Notes: generated by a model not told the origin, from the letters alone. Shown: positions 1 through 7,074, numbered from the stretch's first letter. The stretch: DNA of 11,939 nt from an uncultured Clostridia bacterium (GCA_946615785.1 CAMOIA010000019.1:1-11939); one strand, 5' to 3'. Numbers and translations are program-made.

Positions 1-1398
1 GAGGTCTCCAAATCCTATCCCATCGCCTTCCCTCAGCCCGGCTGGACCGAGCAGGATCCGCAGGCGTGGAGGGATGCCGTGATGTGCGGCATTCCGGAGC
101 TGCTCAAAGGCTTTGACGGAAAAGAAGTCGCCGGCATCGGTGCCGGCGGTCAGATGCACGGCCTTGTCGTGCTGGACGAAAATGATCAGGTCATCCGCCC
201 TGCCATCCTCTGGAACGACGGGCGCACGCAGAAGCAGACGGATTACCTGAACGAGGTGATCGGGCGCAAAACGCTTTCCGCGCGCACCGCGAACATCGCC
301 TTCGCGGGCTTTACCGCTCCAAAACTTCTGTGGATGCGGGAAAACGAGCCTGATCATTTCGCGAAAATCCGCAAGATCATGCTGCCAAAGGATTATATCA
401 ACTACGTTCTTACAGGCGTTCACTCAACCGATTACAGCGACGCCTCCGGCACGCTGCTTCTGGACGTCGAACACAAAAAATGGAGCCGGGAAATGCTGGA
501 GGTCTGCGGTGTTACCGAAGATCAGCTTCCGAAGCTCTATGAAAGCTTCGCGCCCGTCGGCAGGGTGAAAAAGGACGTGGCTGCGGCGCTCGGCATTTCC
601 GAAAACGCCATCGTTTCCGCAGGCGCGGGCGACAATGCCGCCGCTGCCGTCGGAACGGGTGTCGTCGGACGCGGCGGGTGCAACATTTCCCTCGGCACCT
701 CCGGCACCATTTTCATCACCTCCGACACCTTCGGTGTGGACGATACCAACGGTCTGCATTCCTTCGACCATGCCGACGGCGGCTATCACCTGATGGGGTG
801 CATGCTCTCGGCCGCCTCATGCCTGAAGTGGCTTGAGGAAGACATTCTGCGCACGAAGGACTACAATGCCGATCAGGCGGAAATCAAAGAAGAAAACCTC
901 GGCAAAAACCACGTGTTCTTCCTGCCGTATATGATGGGCGAACGCAGCCCCATCAACGACGTGCTCGCCCGCGGCACCTTCACGGGCATTACCCTCGCCA
1001 CCACGCGCGCTGATCTTGTGCAGGCGGTGCTGGAAGGCGTGGCCTTCGCCATCCGCGATTCCTTCGAGGTGGCCAAGTCCATCGGCATCGACATCAAAAA
1101 GAGCATGATCTGCGGCGGCGGCGCCAAGAGCCCGCTGTGGCGGAAGATCATGGCAAACGTGCTCGGCATCGAGCTGGACGTCGCGGCGACCGAGCAGGGG
1201 CCGGGCTACGGCGGCGCGATCCTGGCCATGGTCGCCTCCGGCGCGTACCCGACGGTTAAGGCCGCGTGCGATCAGCTTGTCACCTCCAGCGTTGCTGCGC
1301 TGCCAGACGATAACCTGACGGCGCTCTACGAAGCGAAATATGCGCAGTTTAAGCGCATTTATCCCGCAATGAAAGCCTTGTTCCCAGCACTGCAATGA
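1..1398 (+). CDS. xylB: Xylulokinase, 5'-truncated by window edge
   Basis: This enzyme of the FGGY carbohydrate kinase family phosphorylates D-xylulose to xylulose 5-phosphate with ATP in the cytoplasm, feeding the pentose phosphate pathway. The frame is open from base 1 and encodes 465 residues. Its first visible stretch (YPIAFPQPGWTEQDP) is the conserved segment usually found about 30 residues into xylulokinases, so only the N-terminal ATPase strand is missing. The GGQMHG motif (Met-His codons 154-159) matches the xylulose-binding loop, followed by ILWNDGRT. The GAGDNAAAAVG motif carries the likely catalytic base Asp (codon 631-633). The C-terminal ATPase lobe is intact, with GGGAKSPLWRKIMANVLG and the EQGPGYGGAILA signature. 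xylA follows 44 bp downstream on the same strand, supporting xylulokinase over other FGGY kinases. The true start lies outside the window. Confidence 0.95.
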   Translation, partial: EVSKSYPIAFPQPGWTEQDPQAWRDAVMCGIPELLKGFDGKEVAGIGAGGQMHGLVVLDENDQVIRPAILWNDGRTQKQTDYLNEVIGRKTLSARTANIAFAGFTAPKLLWMRENEPDHFAKIRKIMLPKDYINYVLTGVHSTDYSDASGTLLLDVEHKKWSREMLEVCGVTEDQLPKLYESFAPVGRVKKDVAAALGISENAIVSAGAGDNAAAAVGTGVVGRGGCNISLGTSGTIFITSDTFGVDDTNGLHSFDHADGGYHLMGCMLSAASCLKWLEEDILRTKDYNADQAEIKEENLGKNHVFFLPYMMGERSPINDVLARGTFTGITLATTRADLVQAVLEGVAFAIRDSFEVAKSIGIDIKKSMICGGGAKSPLWRKIMANVLGIELDVAATEQGPGYGGAILAMVASGAYPTVKAACDQLVTSSVAALPDDNLTALYEAKYAQFKRIYPAMKALFPALQ

Positions 1399-1406
1399 TG
1401 TATAAT
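1379..1406 (+). promoter_or_regulatory. Probable sigma-A-type promoter for xylA
   Basis: A perfect TATAAT at 1401-1406 lies 16 bp downstream of TTGTTC at 1379-1384, just at and after the xylB stop codon. Initiation near 1413 would give a short leader of about 30 nt before xylA. The A+T-rich patch stands out from the surrounding G+C-rich coding DNA. No XylR-type or cre operator could be recognised nearby. The box assignment is by eye, and read-through from xylB is also likely. Confidence 0.5.
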
Positions 1407-1442
1407 AGGCACAGTGATCCAATAAAAAAGGAGGAGATTCAC

Positions 1443-2759
1443 ATGGGTGAAATTTTTAAGAACATCCCTGTCATTCCTTACGAAGGTCCCGCTTCCAAGA
1501 ATCCGCTGGCATTCAAGTATTATGACGCGGACCGCGTGATCATGGGCAAAAAAATGAGCGAGCACCTGCCCTTTGCCATGGCCTGGTGGCACAACCTGGG
1601 CGCGACGGGCGTGGATATGTTCGGTCAGGGCACCGCGGATAAATCCTTCGGCGCCACCCCCGGCACCATGGAACACGCGAAGGCGAAAGTGGACGCCGGC
1701 TTTGAATTCATGAAAAAGGTCGGCATCAAATATTTCTGCTTCCACGATGTGGACCTCGTTCCCGAAGGCAAGGATAACGCCGAGACGGCTGCCCGTCTGG
1801 ACGAAATTACCGATTACATCCTCGAAAAAATGAAGGGCACCGACATCAAGTGCCTGTGGGGCACCGCCAACATGTTCGGCAACCCCCGCTTCATGAACGG
1901 CGCCGGTTCCAGCAACTGCGCGGACGTGTTCTGCTGCGCGGCGGCCCAGGTCAAGAAGGCGCTGGACTGCACCGTGAAGCTCGGCGGCCGCGGCTACGTG
2001 TTCTGGGGCGGCCGTGAAGGCTATGAAACCCTGCTCAACACCGACATGGCTTTTGAACAGGAAAACATCGCCCGCCTCATGCACATGGCAGTGGATTACG
2101 GCCGTTCTATCGGCTACAAGGGCGATTTCTACATCGAGCCCAAGCCGAAGGAGCCCATGAAGCACCAGTATGATTTTGACGCCGCCACGGCCATCGGCTT
2201 CCTGAGGGCGCACGGCCTGGACAAGGATTTCAAAATGAACATCGAGGCGAACCACGCCACCCTCGCCGGCCATACCTTCCAGCATGACCTGTGCGTAAGC
2301 CGCATCAACGGCATGCTCGGTTCCATCGACGCCAACCAGGGCGACACGCTGCTGGGCTGGGATACCGACGAATTCCCCTTCAACGTGTACGACGCCACGC
2401 TGTGCATGTACGAAGTGCTCAAGGCCGGCGGCCTTACCGGCGGCTTCAACTTCGACAGCAAAAACCGCCGTCCCTCCAACACCTATGAAGACATGTTCTA
2501 CGCCTTCATCCTGGGCATGGACACCTTCGCCCTGGGCCTGATCAAAGCTGCGAAGATGATCGAGGACGGACGGATCGACAAATTCGTCGAAGAAAAGTAC
2601 GCTTCCTACAAGACCGGCATCGGCAAGAAGATCGTTTCCGGCGAAGCGACCCTCGAAGAATGCGCTGCCTATGCCCAGAAGCTTGGCAACGTGGATCCCG
2701 GCAGCGGCCGTCAGGAGCTGCTTGAGAGCATCATGAACCAGATCCTGTTCAGCGAATAA
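1443..2759 (+). CDS. xylA: Xylose isomerase (class II)
   Basis: This metal-dependent cytoplasmic enzyme interconverts D-xylose and D-xylulose (and glucose and fructose in vitro), the step before xylulokinase. The 438-residue length is that of class II xylose isomerases. The active site is complete: His101 and Asp104 (FHDVD), metal ligands Glu232 and Lys234 (IEPKPKEP), Glu268 and His271 (NIEANHATLAGH), Asp296 (DANQGD), Asp307 and Asp309 (GWDTDEFP) and Asp338 (FNFDSK). The WWHNLGATG and FGQGT substrate-pocket motifs lie near residues 48-63. The start at 1443 is chosen because AAGGAGG at 1428-1434 sits 8 nt upstream and the N-terminus matches the family; in-frame ATGs further upstream overlap the end of xylB and would add unrelated residues. 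It follows xylB with its own probable promoter and ends at a strong terminator. Confidence 0.98.
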   Translation: MGEIFKNIPVIPYEGPASKNPLAFKYYDADRVIMGKKMSEHLPFAMAWWHNLGATGVDMFGQGTADKSFGATPGTMEHAKAKVDAGFEFMKKVGIKYFCFHDVDLVPEGKDNAETAARLDEITDYILEKMKGTDIKCLWGTANMFGNPRFMNGAGSSNCADVFCCAAAQVKKALDCTVKLGGRGYVFWGGREGYETLLNTDMAFEQENIARLMHMAVDYGRSIGYKGDFYIEPKPKEPMKHQYDFDAATAIGFLRAHGLDKDFKMNIEANHATLAGHTFQHDLCVSRINGMLGSIDANQGDTLLGWDTDEFPFNVYDATLCMYEVLKAGGLTGGFNFDSKNRRPSNTYEDMFYAFILGMDTFALGLIKAAKMIEDGRIDKFVEEKYASYKTGIGKKIVSGEATLEECAAYAQKLGNVDPGSGRQELLESIMNQILFSE

Positions 2760-2781
2760 TCAAAGTCCGCCTAAAAAGCAC

Positions 2782-2815
2782 GGGGCTGCCGCAGAAATCT
2801 GCAGCAGCCCCTTTT
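2782..2815 (+). terminator. Intrinsic terminator of xylA, probably bidirectional
   Basis: GGGGCTGC (2782-2789) pairs perfectly with GCAGCCCC (2804-2811). One C/A mismatch follows, then four inner pairs (2791-2794 with 2799-2802) around an AAAT loop. TTTT follows at 2812-2815 on the plus strand, 22 bp after the xylA stop. Read on the minus strand the same hairpin is followed by GTGCTTTTTA, so it can also end the converging transcript of the GH13 gene, which stops at 2849. Confidence 0.88.
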
Positions 2816-2848
2816 CAATGCATCTTCTGATCCTGCGGCCGGATCGGA

Positions 2849-4606
2849 TTATTTTCTCCGCACGGTCACGCACACCGTGCCATTTTCGGCCTGTTCGCCG
2901 AACACGTCGTGATTGTCGTCGATGTGGCGGATAATGGAAATGGTGTCGTCGTCCGGGGTGACCACGCTCAGGTGCCCCGTTTTCAGAATACGGCTTTCCG
3001 CGCGGTTTTTCAGGATCTCCCGCACGCTTTCGATCATGCTTTCATCCTCATGGCCCCAGGGATAGGTGCCCCGGTTGTAGGGGTCCGCCGCGCCCCACAG
3101 TCCGGCTTCGTCGCCGTAATACACGCAGGGAATTCCGGGGAGGGCGCACACGATGCGCAGCATGTCCAGATACCTCGCTTTTCCGAGCGCGAGTTCCTCT
3201 TCGGTCAGCTTCGCGAAAGGCCGATCCTTGACGGACATTTCGTCGAAGGTCTTTCCGGCGAGCGTGTTGATGGTGCGTGGCCGGTCATGGCTGCCCAGCA
3301 GATTCATGATGCTGTAATAGAACGCGGGTGCATAATTTTCCTGCTGGCTTTCAATCAGCCGGCGCAGCTGCGCGGAGGAGGCGCGGAAGGTGAGGAAGGC
3401 AAGCAGCGCTTCCCGCAGGGGATAGTTCATCACGCTGTCCAGGGTATCGCCGGTGCAGTAGCAGCGGGTTTCTCCCCATACCTCCTTATGGCTCGCGTCC
3501 TCCCATACCTCGCCAAGCAGGATGCTGTCGGGCTTTTCGGCTTTTGCGCGGCGGCGGATTTCGCGAAGCATGTCCATGGGCAGTTCGTCCGCCACGTCCA
3601 GCCGCCAGCCGCTCGCGCCGGCGCGCAGCCACCTGGCCACGATGCCGTCCTTGCCCATGATGAAGCGCCGGAATTCCTCGTTGCTCTTGTTCACCGTGGG
3701 CACGTTGTCAATGCCCCACCAGCAGTCATACTGATCCGGGAATTTTTTGAAGGTGTACCACTTGTACCATTTGGACTTTTTGCTCTGGTACGCGCCTTTC
3801 TCCGGATAGGTTCCGTAGCGGTTGAAATAGATGCTGTCGTCCCCGGTGTGGTTGAACACGCCGTCCAGGATGACGCTGATGCCCATCTCCCGCGCTTCCT
3901 CACAAAGGCGCTTGAAATCGGCCTCCGTGCCCAGAAGGGGATCGATCTTCGTATAATCGCCCGTATCGTAGCGGTGATTGGAGCGGGCTTCAAAAATGGG
4001 GTTCAGGTACAGAACCGTAACGCCGAGGCTCTTTAAATACGAAAGCTTCTGCCGAATCCCTTCAAGGTCGCCGCCAAAGAAATCCATGGCCTGGTTATCC
4101 GTGCGGGAATTAGGCATCATGATAGGCATTTCGTCCCATTTTTCATGCAGGTAGATTTCCTTCCGCGGGCTCTTGGGCATTTTGCTCCGGAAAAACCGGT
4201 CGGGAAAAATCTGGTACATGATGCCGTCGCGGAAGACGGGGGGAACGGCATAATCCGGCTCATACACGGTCACCTGAAATGCGGTGGGCCTGTCCGTTTC
4301 CACGCCTTCGCCGCCGAGCCCGTCCGGCGCGCTGCCGACGAAGCGTTCCTGGCCGTTTGCGTCGATGATGCGGAAATCGTACCAGAAGAGGCCGGGATCT
4401 TTCAAAAAGGTGACCGTGGTGCCCCAGGTGTCGTCGTGAAGGCGCTCAAGGGGGATAATCCTGTGCTTTTTGTTATACCATGTGCGCATTTCGGCCGATA
4501 GCGTGCCGGAGGCGCCGAGCAGACGAATGGTGATTTCCGTTCCCGCCTTCACTGGCCCAACCGGATTGCGGCAGGCCTGCGAACGGCTGTTATGATAAAG
4601 AGCCAT
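2849..4606 (-). CDS. GH13 alpha-glycosidase (neopullulanase/maltodextrin hydrolase type), shortened C-terminus
   Basis: This alpha-amylase-family (GH13) enzyme would hydrolyse alpha-1,4 (and possibly alpha-1,6) links in maltodextrins. The 585 residues begin with an immunoglobulin-like N-terminal domain (about 1-115), as in neopullulanases and related Clostridia enzymes, followed by the catalytic barrel from about 125 (DGIMYQIFPDRF). Conserved regions are present: DGVFNH 248-253, VPTVN 302-306, GWRLDVADE 333-341 with nucleophile Asp337, GEVWED with acid/base Glu366, and GSHD with Asp441. No signal peptide or membrane segment is seen, so it is probably cytoplasmic. Only about 45 residues follow the barrel, much less than a usual domain C. 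The gene begins 6 nt after the recN stop; AAAGGA inside the recN end can serve as its ribosome site. Exact specificity cannot be read from sequence. Confidence 0.9.
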   Translation of the reverse strand: MALYHNSRSQACRNPVGPVKAGTEITIRLLGASGTLSAEMRTWYNKKHRIIPLERLHDDTWGTTVTFLKDPGLFWYDFRIIDANGQERFVGSAPDGLGGEGVETDRPTAFQVTVYEPDYAVPPVFRDGIMYQIFPDRFFRSKMPKSPRKEIYLHEKWDEMPIMMPNSRTDNQAMDFFGGDLEGIRQKLSYLKSLGVTVLYLNPIFEARSNHRYDTGDYTKIDPLLGTEADFKRLCEEAREMGISVILDGVFNHTGDDSIYFNRYGTYPEKGAYQSKKSKWYKWYTFKKFPDQYDCWWGIDNVPTVNKSNEEFRRFIMGKDGIVARWLRAGASGWRLDVADELPMDMLREIRRRAKAEKPDSILLGEVWEDASHKEVWGETRCYCTGDTLDSVMNYPLREALLAFLTFRASSAQLRRLIESQQENYAPAFYYSIMNLLGSHDRPRTINTLAGKTFDEMSVKDRPFAKLTEEELALGKARYLDMLRIVCALPGIPCVYYGDEAGLWGAADPYNRGTYPWGHEDESMIESVREILKNRAESRILKTGHLSVVTPDDDTISIIRHIDDNHDVFGEQAENGTVCVTVRRK

Positions 4607-4612
4607 GCGTGA

Positions 4613-6328
4613 TCATTCCTTTGCAGCTTGTTGTTTTTTCCATTCTTCCTGGCTTTTGAGCATTTCAATTGCATGCTTTTCGGCGCTCTTTGCGTCGCCG
4701 CCGAGCATCCGCGCCACTTCCATGGGCCTTTCTTCTTCCTTCAGCAGACGGATGGAGGAATTCGTCCTCTCGCCGTCGTCCTTTTTTTCCACCAGATACT
4801 GCCGGTCGGCCATGGCGGCGATCTGCTGCAGATGCGTGACGCACAGCACCTGGTGCGTGCGGGCGATGCCCGCCATCTTTTCCGCCGTCACCTGGGCGGC
4901 CCGGCCGGAAATGCCGGTATCGATTTCGTCAAACACCATGGAGGGAATGGGGGACTGGTCCGCGGCCGCTGCCTTGATGGCCAGCATCAGCCGGCTCAAT
5001 TCGCCGCCGGAGGCCGTATGGCTGAGGCTTTGCGGCCCGTCTCCCCGGTTCGCGGCGATCAGGAAGCGGCACTGCTGTCCGCCGTCCGGGCCAGGAGGTG
5101 CTTTTTCAAGGGCGGCCAGGAAACGGCTTCCCGCCATATTCAAATCCTTCAGCTGGCTTTCGACCGCCTGCTCGAACCTTGCGGCGAGCGCTTCTCTGGA
5201 AGCGCAAAGGCTTTCCGCGGCAAGATCATAGCGTTTTTTCGCCTGTTTCCGTTCGTCCTCGGCCTGGGCGATCGCCTCGTCCAGGCTCTGCAGCGTTTTC
5301 AGCTCCGCCTCCACCCGGGCGAGCTTTTCCAGCATTTCCTTCGTGGTGGCGCCATAGCGGCGTGACAGCCTGCGGATCAGATCGAGCCGGCTCATCACCT
5401 GTTCCTCGCGTTCAGGATCGGCGCCGCTTTCGTCAAGGATGCCCTGAATGGTCAGGGAAATGTCCTCGGCTTCATAATACGCGTTCATCGCCCGCTCGTG
5501 CAGAGCCGCAAATTCGTCGCCCATTGAAGTCACACGGCGCAGACTGTCCGCCGCCTCCCGAAGCCGCGCCACGGCCGCGCCGGGATCGGTATAGAGGGTC
5601 TGATAGGCTTCCTGCAGGGCAGAGGAGATTTTTCCGCTGTTTTTGAAACGGTCGCGCTCCTTTTCAAGCGCTTCTTCCTCGCCGGCCTTCAGGTGCGCAC
5701 TTTTGAGTTCCCGCAGCTGAAGCTTGAGCACGTCCTCCCGGTCCTGCTTTTCCCGCGCCTTCTTCTGCAGCTTTTCAAGCGCCCGGTCCTTTTCATGAAA
5801 AACCGCATAGGCCTCAGCCGTTTCGCGGCGTTTTTCCTGGTGGGCCTGATCACCGAAGCCGTCCAGAAACCGGATATGCGTTTTATCGTCCATCAGGCTC
5901 TGGTGCGCGTGCTGCCCATGCAGGTCCATCAGGTTTTTTGTCACCGTGGCATAAAGCGACAGCGGAACGGCCATTCCGTTCACACGGCAGACACTCCTGC
6001 CGCTTCTGAAAATCTCCCGCGAAAGGATCAGCGTATCCTCTTCGCCGCTTTCCGGCGTTTCGCCTTCGGCGTCTTCGTTCAGCGCCGCGAGCGCGCTTTT
6101 TACGTCCGGCGCGTCCGAAAGGTCGAAAATGCCTTCCACCCGCGCCTTCTCTTCGCCGGTGCGGATCATTTCCTTCGCGGCCCTGCCGCCGAGCAAAAGC
6201 CCCATCGCGTCCACGATCAGCGATTTGCCCGCGCCGGTTTCGCCGGTCAGCACATGCAGACCGCGTCCGAATTCCACGGTTTCCCTTCCGATCAGGGCAA
6301 TGTTTTCAACCGTCAGTGATATCAGCAT
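4613..6328 (-). CDS. recN: DNA repair protein RecN
   Basis: RecN is an SMC-like ATPase that gathers and protects DNA ends during double-strand break repair on the nucleoid. The 571-residue protein has the family's usual length (about 550-580). The N-terminus MLISLTVENIALIGRETVEF leads into Walker A GETGAGKS at residues 29-36. The LHGQHAHQSL motif follows the first ATPase half. A long Glu/Lys/Arg-rich coiled-coil middle follows, then the ABC signature SGGELSRLMLA, Walker B with catalytic acids (MVFDEIDTGISG) and the switch histidine in CVTHLQQIAA. It lies 16 nt downstream of argR, the common Firmicutes arrangement, and 6 nt upstream of the GH13 gene. I saw no LexA-like box close upstream, so transcription probably comes from the argR promoter. 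Confidence 0.97.
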   Translation of the reverse strand: MLISLTVENIALIGRETVEFGRGLHVLTGETGAGKSLIVDAMGLLLGGRAAKEMIRTGEEKARVEGIFDLSDAPDVKSALAALNEDAEGETPESGEEDTLILSREIFRSGRSVCRVNGMAVPLSLYATVTKNLMDLHGQHAHQSLMDDKTHIRFLDGFGDQAHQEKRRETAEAYAVFHEKDRALEKLQKKAREKQDREDVLKLQLRELKSAHLKAGEEEALEKERDRFKNSGKISSALQEAYQTLYTDPGAAVARLREAADSLRRVTSMGDEFAALHERAMNAYYEAEDISLTIQGILDESGADPEREEQVMSRLDLIRRLSRRYGATTKEMLEKLARVEAELKTLQSLDEAIAQAEDERKQAKKRYDLAAESLCASREALAARFEQAVESQLKDLNMAGSRFLAALEKAPPGPDGGQQCRFLIAANRGDGPQSLSHTASGGELSRLMLAIKAAAADQSPIPSMVFDEIDTGISGRAAQVTAEKMAGIARTHQVLCVTHLQQIAAMADRQYLVEKKDDGERTNSSIRLLKEEERPMEVARMLGGDAKSAEKHAIEMLKSQEEWKKQQAAKE

Positions 6329-6344
6329 GTCCGCCTCTTCGCGC

Positions 6345-6794
6345 TCAGCGCAGAATCTGCCGGAAGTGTTCGCAGATGGCCGCGGCCTCCGTTTCGTTGT
6401 GCACGATGACCAGGATCGTATTGTCCCCGGCCATTGTGCCGAGTACTTCCTTCAGGTGCATGCCGTCAATGGCCTCCGCCGCGGCGTTGGCCGACGCGGA
6501 AATGGTTTTGACCACCACGATGTTCTGCGCGTAGGCAATGGAAACCACCGTCGCGACGAAGATCTGCACAAAACGGTTGCTCATCACGTGCTGCGCTTTA
6601 TCCGCGGGCGCATATTTGTATGATCCGCGGCTGGTGAGCACCTTCAGAAGGCCCAGCTCCTTAATGTCGCGGGACACCGTGGCCTGTGTTACCGTCATGC
6701 CGTTTTTACGCAGCTCGTCAGCCAGTTCCTCCTGGGTTTCGATGTCCATCTTTTCAATGATGGACAGGATGGCCGCCTGTCGTTCGATTTTCAT
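6345..6794 (-). CDS. argR: Arginine repressor ArgR/AhrC
   Basis: This hexameric arginine-dependent DNA-binding protein represses arginine biosynthesis and can activate arginine catabolism by binding ARG boxes. The 149 residues fit the family. The N-terminal winged helix-turn-helix (about 1-65) contains the recognition helix VTQATVSRDIKELGL. The C-terminal oligomerisation and arginine-binding domain contains VLGTMAGDNTILVI (about 117-130). The usual GDD-T motif reads GDN-T here, with Asn125 replacing the second Asp. The start at 6794 (MKIERQAAIL) is preferred over an in-frame ATG at 6812 because GGAGGGAA lies directly upstream of it and the family begins this way; the 6812 ATG has no ribosome site. 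It is first in an argR-recN-GH13 unit and divergent from an M18 aminopeptidase. Confidence 0.96.
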   Translation of the reverse strand: MKIERQAAILSIIEKMDIETQEELADELRKNGMTVTQATVSRDIKELGLLKVLTSRGSYKYAPADKAQHVMSNRFVQIFVATVVSIAYAQNIVVVKTISASANAAAEAIDGMHLKEVLGTMAGDNTILVIVHNETEAAAICEHFRQILR

Positions 6795-6795
6795 G

Positions 6796-6803
6796 TTCCC
6801 TCC
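6796..6803 (-). promoter_or_regulatory. argR: Ribosome binding site fixing the argR start
   Basis: On the minus strand GGAGGGAA stands one base before ATG 6794, with the GGAGG core 4 nt away. It lies downstream of the alternative in-frame ATG at 6812 and so decides for the shorter, 149-residue ArgR. Confidence 0.7.
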
Positions 6804-6851
6804 GTCAAGCATGCAAAACGTACATAGTCATGCAGTCAAAACATGAAAAGC

Positions 6852-6884
6852 GCTTTCCAGCCCGTGCGACGACACGGGGAAAGC
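6852..6884 (-). other. Strong hairpin in the argR leader (possible attenuator)
   Basis: GCTTTCC (6852-6858) pairs with GGAAAGC (6878-6884), and CCGTG (6862-6866) with CACGG (6873-6877), leaving a 3-nt bulge (6859-6861) and a 6-nt loop. On the minus strand it lies in the predicted argR leader, about 60 nt before the start codon, and is followed by GCTTTTCATGTTTTG, a broken U-run. It may act as a weak terminator/attenuator or a 5'-stabilising element. The fold is evident; the function is inference. Confidence 0.45.
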
Positions 6885-6922
6885 ACCCTTCGCCACCGTA
6901 GGAAATTGACCGCACGCGGTGG

Positions 6923-6951
6923 ATTATAACATGGACGGCATCATTATACAA
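6923..6951 (-). promoter_or_regulatory. Probable argR promoter
   Basis: On the minus strand a perfect TATAAT (6928-6923) is preceded by TGT, giving an extended -10, and 17 bp upstream is TTGTAT (6951-6946). Initiation near 6916 would give a leader of about 120 nt before argR. A second TATAAT on the same strand (6948-6943) overlaps this -35 box but has no credible -35 of its own. Confidence 0.55.
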
Positions 6952-6971
6952 GCCTATTTCCGGCCGGCGCG

Positions 6972-6988
6972 TGTGCTGATTCAGCACA
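6972..6988. promoter_or_regulatory. Perfect 17-bp palindrome, candidate operator
   Basis: TGTGCTGATTCAGCACA is a perfect inverted repeat of 8-bp arms around one base. It lies between the predicted -35 boxes of the divergent argR (6946-6951) and aminopeptidase (7003-7008) promoters, where one dimeric regulator could affect both. It is not followed by a T-run on either strand, so it is not an intrinsic terminator. I do not recognise it as the site of a known regulator. Confidence 0.4.
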
Positions 6989-7002
6989 AAAAGGGGTTGC
7001 AC

Positions 7003-7031
7003 TTGCTTTTCCGTCCTTCGGGTGATACCAT
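7003..7031 (+). promoter_or_regulatory. Probable promoter of the M18 aminopeptidase gene
   Basis: TTGCTT (7003-7008) is separated by 17 bp from TACCAT (7026-7031), which is preceded by TGA as an extended -10. Initiation would fall at about 7038, giving a leader of some 37 nt and overlapping the ARG-box-like sequence. The hexamers are only moderately close to consensus. Confidence 0.4.
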
Positions 7032-7037
7032 GTTGAA

Positions 7038-7051
7038 AGAATGATTATTCA
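7038..7051. promoter_or_regulatory. ARG-box-like ArgR operator
   Basis: AGAATGATTATTCA matches the ArgR half-site pair TGAAT-nnnn-ATTCA in nine of ten conserved bases: the right half is perfect and the left has one change. It sits at the predicted start point of the aminopeptidase transcript, beside the gene for ArgR itself. Arginine-dependent repression of the peptidase is therefore plausible but inferred. No second box was found within the region. Confidence 0.45.
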
Positions 7052-7074
7052 GAAAACAAGGGGGTTTTAGAACC

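Noticed and set aside
1359..2285. Long minus-strand open frame (308 codons) opposite xylA
   Set aside because: xylA carries every catalytic residue of its family; the antisense product is repetitive in His/Val/Ala, has no domain pattern and no ribosome site that I could see.
2909..4036. Long plus-strand open frame (375 codons) opposite the GH13 gene
   Set aside because: It is antisense to a gene with complete GH13 motifs; its composition (many Ala, Val, His, Gly, Phe) and lack of any motif are typical of a shadow frame in G+C-rich DNA.
6893..6922. Inverted repeat CCACCG/CGGTGG downstream of the argR -10 box
   Set aside because: Arms are only 6 bp with an 18-nt loop, and one arm would lie before the transcription start, so an RNA hairpin is not expected; as an operator it is too weak to claim.
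6805..7002. 65-codon minus-strand open frame upstream of argR, possible leader peptide
   Set aside because: Its start lies upstream of the predicted argR transcription start, and the sequence has no arginine run or other attenuation signature. Its overlap with promoter elements makes translation unlikely.
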